Assembly (NCBI GenBank): GCA_020024695.1
Contig: JAHHTK010000008.1
Span: 1-42,572 of the forward strand
Source: Ureaplasma sp.
Lineage (GTDB): Bacteria; Bacillota_I; Bacilli_A; Mycoplasmatales; Mycoplasmoidaceae
DNA length: 42,572 bases
Reading direction: 5' to 3'
The notes under the pieces: model-generated
Database searches by the model: none
The model's input: only the letters and a program-made list of their open reading frames with translations
What the model was told of the DNA's origin: nothing
Part shown: positions 10,222-21,084 of the stretch, one piece after another
How the letters are laid out: every line of letters starts with the position of its first letter
How positions within the stretch are numbered: position 1 is the first letter of the stretch
Position numbers and translations under genes: made by a program

Positions 10222-11241
10222 TCATTTAATATAAATATTTAATACATTATATCCCAAATCAGCGATATTTTTTGTATTCACCAATTGATAATAGATTTCT
10301 AAATTTTCTAGTCCAAACGGACATAACCTTGAATTCACTAAAGTCTTAGTTAATAAAGGTTTGAGTTTATGATAAACCTTGTCTTTATTAAAACATAATT
10401 TTTGATGATCAAAATTATTGACATAGTTTTGATAGTCAACTAATTGAGATTTAAACTCATAGGTATTGACTAAATCCTTTAAGAAATACCGAGTTGCTTG
10501 GGTGTGGTGGTTATTTAAAACTTTTTGACCGTTTAAAAGCTCAGGGAATTCATAAGGGACTAAATATTGATGCACTGGTGGGGTTTCGGGTACTGTTTCT
10601 GGTTGCACAGAAGGCACGTGGGGTGGTTTTGGAACCACTGGTGTAACTTCAGGTTTAACAGGAACGTTGGGAGTTGGAGTTGGCACAGGTGCAGGTGGTT
10701 TTGGAGTTGGTTTTGGTGGTGTGGGAGCTGGAGATGGAATTGGGGTTGGTGGCTTTGGTGTTGGCACTGGTGTAGGTGGTTTTGGCACAGGTTTTTCTTC
10801 TGGTTTAATTACAGGTGGTGGATTTGGTTGAACAGGGTTTTTATCAGGTGAAATATTAGGTTTTTCAGGTGCTGGAATTACTGGTTTTGGTGGATTTGGA
10901 ACCACAGGTTGGGTATTTGGAACCACTGGATTTGGTTCTGGAATAATAGGGTCTGGAATTGGAATTACAGGTTGGGGTTCTGGTTTGCTTGGACTTGGAA
11001 CCACGGGTTGGTTTGGATCAGTTGGAAAGAAAGGATCAGTTTCAGGAATTTCAATTGGAAAATCTGGTTGTTCAATTGTTGGATTTTCATTAACTGTTGG
11101 ATTTTGCAACTCACTTTCAGCTTTTTTCTTTTGCTGATGTTGGATTCAAAAAAACGCTCCCGTTCCCAATGCTCCCGCCACACATAACCCACCTAACAAG
11201 CCTAACGAAACTTTAGCTGTTTTAGATAATTTCTTAGCCAT
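10222..11241 (-). CDS. proline-rich membrane-anchored surface protein
   Basis: 339 aa. The N-terminus MAKKLSKTAKVSLGLLGGL leads into one hydrophobic helix (about 11-32), followed by QHQQKKKAESE. This makes it an N-anchored protein, and the Cys in the helix is not in a clear lipobox. Residues about 45-235 are proline-rich repeats of the form PxP/PKP (KPVPKPPTPVPTPKPPTP and similar). Such extended stalks usually push a domain away from the membrane. The C-terminal 100 aa is a compact domain (VPYEFPELLNGQKVLNNHH ... LGYNVLNIYIK) that I do not recognise. The ATG is 1 bp from the stop of the upstream gene (TAATATGG), so the two are translationally coupled. The G/T-rich plus strand opposite the repeats gives false Trp-rich frames. 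Confidence 0.8.
10600..11075 (-). repeat. proline-rich coding repeat
   Basis: Low-complexity stretch coding for P-[KVT]-P and PNP/PEP units within the surface protein at 10222-11241. Codons are mainly CCA and CCT alternating with lysine, valine and threonine. It is a likely site for length variation between strains. Confidence 0.75.
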
Positions 11242-11242
11242 A

Positions 11243-12397
11243 TTAATTATTTAAATCCACGCTTAATCAATTTCCAGACGCATTGCTATCAAGGATATTA
11301 ACACTTAAATTTAACCGTTGGTTATTTTGAAATAGATTCTCATCAAAACTTCCTTGAATGGTACCTGTGTAATAAGTTCCAAAACTTTGCTTATCTTGAA
11401 AAACGTATTTTAAACTAAATGTTGTTGGTTCAGGAAAATAAATGCCATTTGTACCATTTTCGTGGGTCCCTGACACAATCTTTAGTTCATGTTTGTCTTG
11501 GTCATAAATAGTTTTAAAGCCTAAATTAAATTCTTGATAGTAAGGTAAATCATTGAGACTATAATCATAAACTAATTGTTTTTCAGGTTGGTTTTTAACT
11601 TGATAATCTAAAATGATTTTGGCCTTTGCAAATTCTTTTTTAGGACTATTAATCGCATTGGTTTTAAATGGGGTAAATAAAGGTTCATTTAAATGAAACT
11701 CTTCTTGCTTGGGTTCAAAATAATAGTTGGGTTTATTAATCTTTTTGATTTCAGGTCTAACCCCCGTTTTATAGTCAAAAATATAATCGGTGGGTTTTCA
11801 ATCGTTATAGGCTGTTAAAGTTAAATCTGATTGATCAAAATAGTTACTGATTTCATAATAGGTTTTGAAACAACAAAAATCTTTTCATTCTTGCAAGAAT
11901 AATTGGAATTTACCCCCACCAACAACAATTTCATATTTATTAGGAATTTCAGGGTTTAGGAAGGGTTGGATTTGAATTTCAATTTGTTTATGGTGGAAAC
12001 TGTTGTTTAACCATTGGTTAACTAAATTAATTTTGACATGCCCTTCATAAGTATAAATGTTAGGACTGCCATAAGCGTCAACGCTTTGACAAAAGACAGG
12101 CACGTTTTTGACCACTTGGTCTAAAACAGCAACATCACAATAAAAAGCATCGCTCGGTAATTCATATTGACCAGCGACCATAAAACTAAAATCAATGTCT
12201 AAATACCCGTCTTTGAAGACAGGCTTGGTGCTAATTTTAACAGGGGCGACAAACCGTCCTGCAAACCGTCCAAGTTCGACATCATTATCCATTGGTAAAA
12301 TGTAATAATAATTGTTGGCATAAGTCGTGGCTGTATGGGTTGTAGCTTCGGATTTAGCAACTAGTTGAATTTCTGGTTGATAGATATTGGTATACAT
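11243..12397 (-). CDS. hypothetical beta-rich protein coupled to the proline-rich protein
   Basis: 384 aa with UGA-Trp at several sites (LQEWKDF, YNDWKPTDY, GNWLSVDL). It has no signal peptide, lipobox or membrane helix. It starts MYTNIYQPEIQLVAKSEATT and is dominated by short beta-type runs rich in Tyr, Phe, Asn and Asp. AATAGGAGA lies upstream of ATG 12397. Its stop is 1 bp before the start of the proline-rich anchored protein. I recognise no family. The coupling suggests a joint function, but a protein without an export signal beside an exported one is odd, so it may act on the inner side or be exported without a classical signal. Confidence 0.7.
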
Positions 12398-12439
12398 ATT
12401 TTTTTCTCCTATTACTTAATAGTGAAAAAAGAGAAAAGA

Positions 12440-12447
12440 TATAAAAT
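12440..12447 (+). promoter_or_regulatory. -10-like TATAAAAT directly before prmC
   Basis: TATAAAAT ends 6 bp before the prmC ATG at 12454, where no Shine-Dalgarno sequence is present. A start of transcription at the usual distance would give a leaderless or nearly leaderless mRNA. No clear -35 is present. Confidence 0.4.
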
Positions 12448-12453
12448 AAAATT

Positions 12454-13311
12454 ATGAATCAAACAAATTTATGACAACTTTTTTATAAAGCTAACCAAAT
12501 GTTAAGTGCTGCTAACCAAAACGAACAAATAAGTCAGTGAATCCTAGAAAAATATTTACCTGTATGTGAAGATTGAACCACTTATTTATTTAGTCATCGG
12601 AATGACCAAGTGAGTTTTGGACCAGCTTATTTAACTGATATTCAAGCTTATATTGATGGTAAACCGTTGGCCAGAATTTTAAAAAAGTCACGGTTTTATG
12701 GGTTAGATTTAATTGTTGATGATGAAGTTTTTTGTCCCAGAAATGAAACTGAATTATTAGTGGAACAAGCATTAGAGTGAATTCAAAACCATCCTAATGC
12801 TGAATCAGTTTGTGATATTGGAGTGGGAAGTGGAGCTATTATTACAGCTGTTGCTTATCATGCTCCTCATTTAAAAACCTATGGAAATGATTTAAATCCA
12901 CGAGCCATTTATTGTACTTACAAAAATGCTACCAACCATCAATGTAAAGTGAGTTTAATGCTTGGGAGTAATTTAAAACCTTATCTTTTAAATGAAATAA
13001 AAATTAACTGTTTAATTGCTAACCCACCTTATATTGATTATGAAGAGAAATTAGAGGCTGGGGTCACGCAATATGATCCTGAACTAGCTTTATTTGCACC
13101 CCAAAAAGGCTTGGCGAGTTATCTAGACATTATTGAAAATGCCCATTTAGTTTTAAAAAAACCGTATGTCATGTTATTTGAAATTGGTTATCAACAAGCA
13201 AATGAAATTTGCCAAATTTTAATTAAAAATGGCTTTGAACCTGAATGTATTAGTGTCATTCAAGATTATCAAGGTTGAGATCGGATTATTAAGGTGGTTA
13301 GCCATGTTTAG
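12454..13311 (+). CDS. prmC: peptide chain release factor N5-glutamine methyltransferase (HemK family)
   Basis: 285 aa, the normal size. It methylates the Gln of the GGQ motif in release factors using S-adenosylmethionine. Visible are the N-terminal helical domain, PRNETELLVEQAL (PRxETE region), the AdoMet-binding loop VCDIGVGSGAI, the acidic DLNPRAI, and the catalytic motif IANPPYIDYEE. Five Trp are all UGA. It overlaps tsaC by 8 bp and heads a three-gene unit prmC-tsaC-rpiB. With UGA reassigned, this organism should need only RF1 as release factor, which would be the single substrate. Confidence 0.93.
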
Positions 13312-13867
13312 ATATTATCAAAAAAACGAAATTGACACGGTTGTGTTTGAAATTAAAAATAATAAAGCCTGTGTGTTTCCAACCGATACCGTGATTGGAA
13401 TTGGGGCACTTGATGAAACCTTATTATATAAAATTAAACAACGGCCAAAACACAAAAAAATCATCCTATTAGTAGCTAATAGTAGTGCTTTAGGAATTTT
13501 GAATGACCGTCAAAAACAATTTCTAAATCGCTTTTGGCCAGGGGGCGTGACGGTCATTCATAACGGAGTTTCATACCGTATGCCAAACGATGAATGATTA
13601 TTATTGCTGTTGTCCAAAACAGGCCCTTTATATTGTTCTTCAGCAAACCTTTCTAACCAAGCTGTGATTGAAAATACCCTAGCAGCGAATGAAGTATTTG
13701 ATGAAAAATGACACTTTCATTTAGTGGTGGTTGAAGGTACTAAAAAGACCGATTTACCAAGCACAATCATTGATATTGATGAATGAAAAATTATTCGCTC
13801 AGGATGTATGATAGATGAAATCAAAACTTATTTAGACCAAGAAGGGATTAGTTATGGCATCAATTAA
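13304..13867 (+). CDS. tsaC: threonylcarbamoyl-AMP synthase (Sua5/YciO/YrdC family)
   Basis: 187 aa single-domain member. It makes threonylcarbamoyl-AMP from threonine, bicarbonate and ATP for the t6A37 modification of ANN-decoding tRNAs. Typical motifs are CVFPTDTVIGIGA, KIKQRPKHKKIILLVAN, NRFWPGGVTVI and the late TGPLYCSSANLSNQ. In the usual pattern the second block is KxRPxxKPL; here it is KQRPKHKKI. It lacks the extra C-terminal Sua5 domain. It overlaps prmC by 8 bp and rpiB by 14 bp, which suggests translational coupling. Confidence 0.9.
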
Positions 13868-14324
13868 AAAACCAATAATTTATATTGCTAGTGATCATGC
13901 TGGATTTCAAGCTAAACAAGGTTTAATTCCTTTATTAAAACAAGATGGTTATCAAGTTGTTGATTTTGGTTGCCACCATGATGATAAACCAACCAATTAT
14001 GCGATAAGAGCCATTCGGTTAGCTAAAAAAGTGGCTCAAGCAAAAGAACCAGTAACTGGAATCTTAATTTGTGGGTCAGGCATTGGAGTAGCCATGGCTG
14101 CCAACAAAGTTCAAGGGATTTTATGTGGTGTAGCTTATAGTGAAGAAACAGCCCGTTTAATTAAAGAACACGATAATTGCAATATTTTAGCGTTAGGAGG
14201 CCAACATTTTAGTATTGACCAATTGTACAAATTTGTCACAGCCTATTTAAATGCTGAATTTGAAGCAGGCCGTCACCTACCACGGGTTGGCTATATTGCT
14301 AAATATGAAAAGAAACCACACTAG
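13854..14324 (+). CDS. rpiB: ribose-5-phosphate isomerase B
   Basis: 156 aa, the normal size. It interconverts ribulose 5-phosphate and ribose 5-phosphate, supplying ribose for nucleotides and linking nucleoside breakdown with the pentose pathway. It starts IYIASDHAGFQAKQGL and carries GILICGSGIGVAMAANK (substrate-binding loop; active Cys in ICGSG). It continues with GVAYSEETARLIKEHDNCNILALGG, in which His near residue 105 takes part in ring opening in the family. It ends at TAG inside the first of two hairpins and overlaps tsaC by 14 bp. Confidence 0.95.
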   Translation: MASIKKPIIYIASDHAGFQAKQGLIPLLKQDGYQVVDFGCHHDDKPTNYAIRAIRLAKKVAQAKEPVTGILICGSGIGVAMAANKVQGILCGVAYSEETARLIKEHDNCNILALGGQHFSIDQLYKFVTAYLNAEFEAGRHLPRVGYIAKYEKKPH

Positions 14325-14390
14325 TGTGGTTTGCAACTAACAATCAAATTTAACAAAATGAAACGGATTTTAGTCGTGTTTCATTTTTTT
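14313..14390 (+). terminator. double hairpin terminator after rpiB
   Basis: First a perfect 20-bp palindrome AAACCACACTAGTGTGGTTT (14313-14332) that contains the rpiB stop codon. Then a stem AAAATGAAAC / GTTTCATTTT (14355-14364 / 14378-14387) runs into a T tract, which is the classical terminator. Confidence 0.85.
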
Positions 14391-14415
14391 AACAATTTTT
14401 TTGCCAAAAACCAAC

Positions 14416-14442
14416 TTGTATATATAACAGTTTTCATATAAT
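14416..14442 (+). promoter_or_regulatory. promoter and palindrome-like operator of the nucleoside importer operon
   Basis: TTGTATATATAA at 14416-14427 differs from the phosphatase operator (8208-8219) by one base. CTTGTATATA and the following AACAGTT are shared by both sites. TTGTAT can serve as -35, and TATAAT lies at 14437-14442 (spacer 15). Confidence 0.55.
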
Positions 14443-14475
14443 TTAATTAAATAATTGAAATGTCAAGGAGAAGTT

Positions 14476-16281
14476 ATGATCAAAAAAATGGTTTGAGCCA
14501 TTCCTGTTTCAATTGGGGGAGTTGCCATCGCAGCGACTGCAATTGGAGTGGGTTATACCCAATCTCAAAAGGCCAATCCATACGTTGATTTCTATAGACG
14601 TCCTGCAACACCAGGTGATACAGCTTTAGTTAATGCTTATACTTCAGCTGTACGTCATGGTGCAAAGGTTGTTGTCGGTGCTGGTTTTACTCATACCAAT
14701 CCGATTAAAGCAGCTGCTAACCAACAGTTCTTTAAAGAAAACAACACTGGGTTACTTTTATTAGATGACACTTGTGGTGAAACAACAGGTGGTTATCAAA
14801 TCGCATCCGTTACCTTTAGAATTAGCGAAGCTGGTTTCTTAACAGGTATCGCATTAGGTGAATATCTCAACTACTATCAAAGTATTTTTGCTCCAAATAA
14901 AGATGACCGTTTAACATATGCTGCTTGAGGTGGGATGCCATTTGGTACCATTTTAAGCTTCATGTCAGGTTTCCAACAAGGGATTAACTACTTTAACAAC
15001 AAAGTTGTTCCTGTTGTAAATGAAAAAAAAGAAGGTACTTACAAACCAATTCATCAAGTAACCTCAGCTCACTCATTCGCTGGTGGTTTCGCTCCAGATA
15101 ACGGAAAACAACCTGCTGATGAATTATTCGGTGGGGTTGGAACCCAAACTTGATCAGTTTATGAACAAGGTAAGGTTGAATCAGGTGCCCAAGTTCCTGA
15201 ATGAAAAAACAAAAACGATTTTAAAATTGTAGCTGTTAATGAAGTTCCAGATGCTGTCTTAGTTGTCGCAGGTCCACAAGTTACAACAGCAATTGACAGT
15301 ATTAAAGTTCATAATGCTAAGAGTGTTATTGTTGGGGTTGACGTCGCTCAAGAAGACGACAAGGCTTTAAACCAACCATTCAAAACACCATTATCAGGTG
15401 ACAAGCAATCAATTGATAAACCAATTTGTTTCTCAATCATGAAAGACCTTGCTAAAGCTACAAGTAATGTATTAGAAAATATTACCGCTGGTAAAACTAC
15501 TAGTCCAACTGAAAACGAAAACCACTATGGTGGTTTAGGTTGAAACTCTGTTGGTGACTTAGGTAACAACGGGGTAGCAGTTAGTGATGCTGGTAAAACC
15601 TTCTTATACAACGCTTTAATCAAAGCTGGTGTTATTCAAAATGGTAAAGAAATTGCTGATCCAACTAAATCATTAAGTGAAGATGAATTTGCAAGAATTT
15701 ATAAAGAATCAAAAGACGCAATTCAAGCTCAACCTGATTATTTATATAACCAAGGTAACCGTGATAATGTCAAAGGTGATGAATCCAAATTCATTGCTAC
15801 CGAAGACGTTTCAGCAAAAAACCCATTACCAGGTTATCAAATTCGGAACCAATATATTGCTCCATTTACATCAGGTGGTGTCGGAACAGTTTGAAAACCA
15901 GATGCAAAAACTGAAGGTGCAAACTATACTTTTGAAGACAACATTAAGAACACTAAACTTGTTCCTGAAAGTGAAGAAGCAGCTTACAAGAAATTCGCAG
16001 CTTTTGCTTCTAAACAACTTCAAGAAGATAGAGATAACGCAATTCGTGGTAAAAACTTTGATACCTTTAAAAACGATGTCAAAATTGTTTTATCTGAATC
16101 AACATCTGTCTTATTAGATAGTTCTTTCTCACAAAGTGCTTTCCAAGGTATTTTAGAATACTACTACTATGAAGATCCAGCTGGTTTTAGTGGTTTATAT
16201 AACGAATTTAGAACTAGCATTCTTCAACTTCCACCTGTAACCCCTACTGTTAAATCAATCGCAGTAGATACTGAAAAATAG
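14476..16281 (+). CDS. nucleoside-binding protein of an ABC importer (BMP/PnrA-like family)
   Basis: 601 aa. The BMP fold is seen in GAKVVVGAGFTHTNPIKAAA, NTGLLLLDDTCGE, GFLTGIALGEYL, GGMPFGTILSFMSGFQQGI and SVIVGVDVAQEDD. It captures nucleosides for the downstream ATPase and permeases. It starts MIKKMVWAIPVSIGGVAIAA and has no Cys, so no lipobox; the hydrophobic helix (about 5-27) is probably the anchor. The first part of the binding fold, normally containing a DKSFN-type motif, is absent, and the mature region begins near NPYVDFYRRP. The C-terminus has a long extra region (about 400-600). Start ATG with AAGGAG upstream. It is followed at 10 bp by the ATPase gene. Confidence 0.87.
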
Positions 16282-16291
16282 AAAGGCAGTT

Positions 16292-17938
16292 ATGGAACAA
16301 ATTATTGAAAAACAAACACTTCGCAATGAAGTTGAACCTTCCAAATTTGCCGTTGAAATGCTCAATATTACCAAAACATTCTTAAATGGTAAAGTTGTTG
16401 CTAATGACGATGTTAACTTATTAGTCAAGAAAAACGAAGTTCACGCAATTATTGGTGAAAACGGGGCTGGTAAATCAACATTAATGTCAATCTTATTTGG
16501 ACTTTATGCTCCAGACTACGGTACTGTCAAAATCAATGGCGAAAAAGTTAATTTTACTTCCGCTAAAGATGCTAACAAAGTCGGTCTTGGAATGGTTCAC
16601 CAACACTTCAAATTAGTTGAAGAATTCACCTTATTTGAAAACATTATCTTAGGTGCTGAAGACACTAAAATCTTAGGCATTATTGAAACTAAACGGATTA
16701 AAGAAAAAGTTGAAGCTTTAAACCAAAAATACGGTTTTAACTTAGACCTTAACATGAAAGCATGTAATGCTACTGTTGGTCAACAACAAAAAACCGAAAT
16801 CTTAAAACTTTTATACCGTAATGTTGATATCTTAATTTTCGACGAACCAACTGCTGTTTTAAGTGACCGTGAAATCGAATCATTCTTAAGAATGATCGCT
16901 GACTTTAAACAAGAAGGTAAAACCATCATCATTATTACCCATAAATTCAATGAAATTAAATCAGTCGCAGACTACGCAACTGTTATCCGTCGTGGTAAAT
17001 ATGTTGCTGACTTCGCAATTGCTGATAAAACCATTGAAGAAATGGCTGAATTAATGGTTGGTAAAAAATTAGTTGAAGTTAAAAATACAGCTGAAGACAG
17101 AAGTTTTGAAAACAACGAAACTGTGTTAGAAATCGCTGATTTAGACCTTCGTGCTGCTTGAAAACCAAATTTAGGTAAAACTAAATGATTCAAGAAAAAG
17201 AGCCAAGACACCAACAGTCTTCTTGCTACTGACATTTCTCAATTAAATAGTAAAGTTAACTTCAAAATTAGAAGTGGTGAAATTGTTGCCATTGCTGGGG
17301 TTGAAGGAAACGGACAATCTGAATTAGCATACTTAATTTCAGGTTTAATGAAAAACAAAACAGGTACCATTACTTTAAATGGCCAAGTTATTAACGGTTT
17401 ATCCATTAAACAACGGAACTTATTAGGAATGTCATACGTTCCTGAAGACCGTCACAAACATGGTTTAATTCTTGATTTCTCAGTTGCTGAAAACGCAGCT
17501 ATTAATCAAATTGATCAAAAACCATTTAGTTATTCTGGACTTTTAAACCAAACTATCATTTACGACCACGCAAAAGATGTTATCGCTAACTTCGACGTTA
17601 GAGGTACAACTCGTGGTACTAGCCCTGCCCGTGGTTTATCAGGTGGTAACCAACAAAAATTAATTATTGGACGGGAAATGACTAAACCTCACAACTTATT
17701 AATTTTAGTTCAACCAACCCGTGGGTTAGACTTAGGGGCAATTAGCTTCATTCATGATCAAATTCTTCAAGAAAAAGCCAAAGGAAACGCTATTTTATTA
17801 ATTAGTTATGAATTAGACGAAATCTTAGCTTTAGGTGACACTATTGGGGTTATGCAAAATGGTGTCTTAGTTGGTTATGATACAGCTAAAAATATGACCC
17901 GTGAAAAAATCGGTAATTATATGGTAGGAAAGGCATAA
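16292..17938 (+). CDS. nupO: nucleoside ABC transporter, double ATP-binding protein
   Basis: 548 aa with two nucleotide-binding domains, as in RbsA/NupO. Domain 1 has Walker A GENGAGKST (about residue 56), Q-loop VHQHFKL, a changed signature ATVGQQQK, Walker B ILIFDEPTAVLSD and the switch His in IIIITHKF. Domain 2 has a degenerate Walker A (GVEGNGQSE), an intact signature LSGGNQQK, and Walker B ILVQPTRGLDLGA with Gln in place of the catalytic Glu. The second site is probably weak or inactive in hydrolysis, as is usual in this subfamily. It drives nucleoside import from the inner face of the membrane. GAAAGG precedes ATG 16292. Confidence 0.95.
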
Positions 17939-17939
17939 A

Positions 17940-19940
17940 ATGAATAAGTTTCGCTTTCAATTAGCGTGTGACTCTTTCAAGTATACACGTCAACGTAAAA
18001 GCGGTTGAAGAAATTTCTTATCAGTAACAGTTGCTATCTTTTTAGCTTTAATCTTAGCTTTATTAGTAGCCACTATTGTTGGTAACAATCCATTCGAAAT
18101 TTTTAGACAGTTATTTACACAAGGGTTCGTTAACCCTAACCAATTAATTGTTAATATTTCCATTTTAGGGGTATCAGCAATTGCATTCAGTTTCGCATTT
18201 AAAGCCAAATTATTTAACATTGGGGTTTCAGGTCAAATGCTTGGGGCTGGTATTACAGCATTATCAATTTGTACCTTAATCAAAAATGCAAACGTCGCAG
18301 GTATTAATGCATTACCAGCAGGATCATTAGCTATTGTAATGTTATTAATCGCTATCATTTCAGGTGGGGCAATCGCAGCCATCATCGGAACTTTAAAAGC
18401 TTACTTAAAAGTAAATGAAGTTATTTCAACCATTATGATTAACTGAATCATTTTCTTTGTTGTAAGATACGCAATCGTAAATATCGATTATTTAAAACCA
18501 GCTGACAACAACGGGGTTATTACTAACTCAGTTGAATTCGCACCAGCATTTGCTATGAACCAAGTTGGTTCTAGCACTGAATATGGTTGAATTGCTGCTT
18601 TAATCTTATTACTTTTATCAGCTGCAATCATGTTCTTCATCTTTAAATTCACTACTTTCGGTTTAAAAATTAAAGCCGTTGGTTTAAATGAAAGTGCTGC
18701 AAGATACGCAGGTTTCAACACTAAAGCTATCTTAGTTGCTACCTTTACAATTTCAGGTGTTTTCGCTGGAGTTTTAGCAGCAATTACTTATGGCTGTCGT
18801 CAATTTGCTTTCATTCCAAGTAGTATTATTAGTGATACCTTACCAACTGAAGGGCTTGATGGTATCGCAATCGGCTTAATTGGTTTAACTAACCCAATTG
18901 GTATTCTTCCAGTTGCTTTCTTATTAGGTATGTTCCAATCAGCTGCACCTTTCTTATCAGTTCCTTCAACTTTCTCAAGTTTAATTACTGGTTTCATCAT
19001 GTTAGGGGCAAGTGTTTATGTTGTCTTTGCTAACTTCAAACCATGAATTTGAATTTATGAAAGAATCCACGGTATTAACAGTATTGGTAGTTATCAAGCT
19101 TACATTAACGAAAACGAATCCAATATTTCTGTAGCAAAATCCAAATTAACTACAATTAAAAAATACAAAAAAATCATTAAGAAAATTGATCACATCGTAT
19201 CAATGACTAACGGTATGAAGACCTTCAGTCTTTCAACTTTCGAAGGTTTAAGTATTCCAAACTTCAACGGTTCATTAGCTGAAGCACGTAACTACTTAGC
19301 AAAACAAATCGAAGTCATGGAAAATGAAGTCATTCAATCATACCAAGACGAAAAACAAAGAATTCGTACCGAACTTAAAAAACACCAAATCATTAGTGAA
19401 TGTTCTACTTATTTCTACCCAAACCTTGTCATCAAAGCAAACATGAAACATTATGACAAAGTTGTTGAAAGTCAATTAAGTAAAGCAAACGGTCGTTTAG
19501 CAACTAAATATAACAAGTTAGAAGACGCTTTAAATAACGTTGAAAACAATCCTAACAAAGCTGAAAGTTTAATGATTAAAATGGAAAACATTAAAGCTAA
19601 AATGGCAACCAATGTTTCTGTTGTTAATACATGAAAAGAAGAACATTTAGCAGTTACAACTAAACGTCAAAACAAAAAAGCTTACAATTTAGGTAACTTA
19701 GCTTTCGCTTACTACCACAACTTAGAAAAAGCTAAATTATTAGACTTAAATCCAACTGACAAACAAAACTTAATCGATTGACTTAGCCAAGGTTATAGCT
19801 TAGCATTAGGTCAAATTGATGAAAAATATGTTGAACGTTTCAATAAGATGCAAGCCCAACAAGCCCAACAAGAAGCTGAAACTAACTTAATCGTTTTACA
19901 ATCACAACTTGTTGTTGAATCAAGTAAAGGAGCATATTAA
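17940..19940 (+). CDS. nupP: nucleoside ABC transporter permease with long cytoplasmic C-terminal extension
   Basis: 666 aa. Residues 1-365 are a typical NupP/BPD_transp_2 permease with about ten hydrophobic segments, including SVTVAIFLALILALLVATIVG, FNIGVSGQMLGAG, the EVISTIMINWI coupling region and GLNESAARYAGFN. After VYVVFANFKPWIWIYERIHG the protein continues with about 300 mostly helical, charged residues (IEVMENEVIQSYQDEKQRI; KMQAQQAQQEAETN near the end), probably cytoplasmic coiled coil. The usual Bacillus permease is about 350 aa, so the tail is extra, although mycoplasma members are often longer. The start is 1 bp after the ATPase stop and the stop overlaps the next start (TAATG). 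Confidence 0.93.
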
Positions 19941-20854
19941 TGACTACTGGGTTAATCTTTAATGCAGCGTTTATGTATGCTGCGATCTTGATTATCGCTG
20001 CTTTATCAGGTTTCTTTACTGAAAGAGCTGGTATCGCAAACATTTCAATTGATGGACAAATGATTTTCGGAGCCTTAATCTTTTGTATCATGGGTGGGAT
20101 TATTCAACCATCTTTAGGTAACAACTCACCACTTTTACCACTTTTAATTTCATCAGTCTTAACCATTCTTGCTTCATCGCTATTTGGGTTATTAACAATT
20201 AAATTAAAAGCCAACCAAATTGTTGCGGGGACCGCAATTAACTTATTAGCAATCGGTTTAGGTTCTTTCTTAAGTGAACCTTTAGCACCAATTATCGACT
20301 CCTCATGAACTAACTTACGTGGTTCATACTTACCAAGTGGTTATGTTGGTAACTCCATTTACACCACTGCTATCTTCGTTTTCTTATTAGCCATCTTAAT
20401 TGCTGTGGGTTTATTTGTCATGATTAAATTCACTCCATTTGGTTTAAGATTACGTGCAATTGGGGAAAACCCATACGCAGTTGACAGTCAAGGTATTAAC
20501 GTTGAAAGATACCAATGAATCGCAACCACCATTTCAGGTGCGTTAGCTGGTTTAGCTGGTGGAATGTTCATTTATACTAACGGTACTAATGCCTTCTATG
20601 GTAACGTATCAGGTATGGGTTTCTTGGCACTTGCAATCCTTATCGCAGGGGCATGAAGAATTCCATTATTAACAGTCATCGCAGTTATCTTCTCAATTCT
20701 TACCAACGCATTGACTAAAACTTCATCATCACAAAATATCGACCTTAGCAAGATGTTACCTTACGCAATTACTCTTGTGGCCATGGTCGCATTCTCCAAA
20801 TGAATGAAACCTCCAAGATTTGTGGGTCAACCATACGTCAACGCAGGTCGTTAG
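19940..20854 (+). CDS. nupQ: nucleoside ABC transporter permease
   Basis: 304 aa, normal NupQ length. Membrane segments run through the whole protein (AAFMYAAILIIAALSGFF, LLISSVLTILASSLFGLL and others). ERAGIANISIDGQM is the conserved N-terminal motif. FGLRLRAIGENPYAVDSQGI is the cytoplasmic coupling loop. It forms the channel with NupP. ATG overlaps the nupP stop by 1 bp. It is the last gene of the importer operon and is followed at 30 bp by a strong terminator. Confidence 0.95.
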
Positions 20855-20883
20855 ATATTTTTCAAACAATTCTCAATTCCAAG

Positions 20884-20921
20884 GTGATAACACTAAATTC
20901 AAAAAAGTGTTATCACTTTTT
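20884..20921 (+). terminator. terminator of the nucleoside importer operon
   Basis: 11-bp stem GTGATAACACT / AGTGTTATCAC with an 11-nt A-rich loop, then TTTTTATT. Confidence 0.9.
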
Positions 20922-21084
20922 ATTGATCAAATTCCCCTTTAAGAAAAGACGATCAGATCTTAGATTGGGTTCGTTAATAAAATCAAAAACCGAATTCAAA
21001 ACCACACCAAAACCGAGTGCAATTATGGTAAAATATATCTTATATATATTTTTGGTTGAAATTAAAAATATCAGGCTTTTCAAT

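Noticed and set aside
10567..11192. Trp/Arg-rich open frames on the plus strand opposite the proline-rich gene
   Set aside because: They are the complement of CCA/CCT-rich codons; composition is absurd for a protein, and the minus-strand gene has start, ribosome site and coupling.
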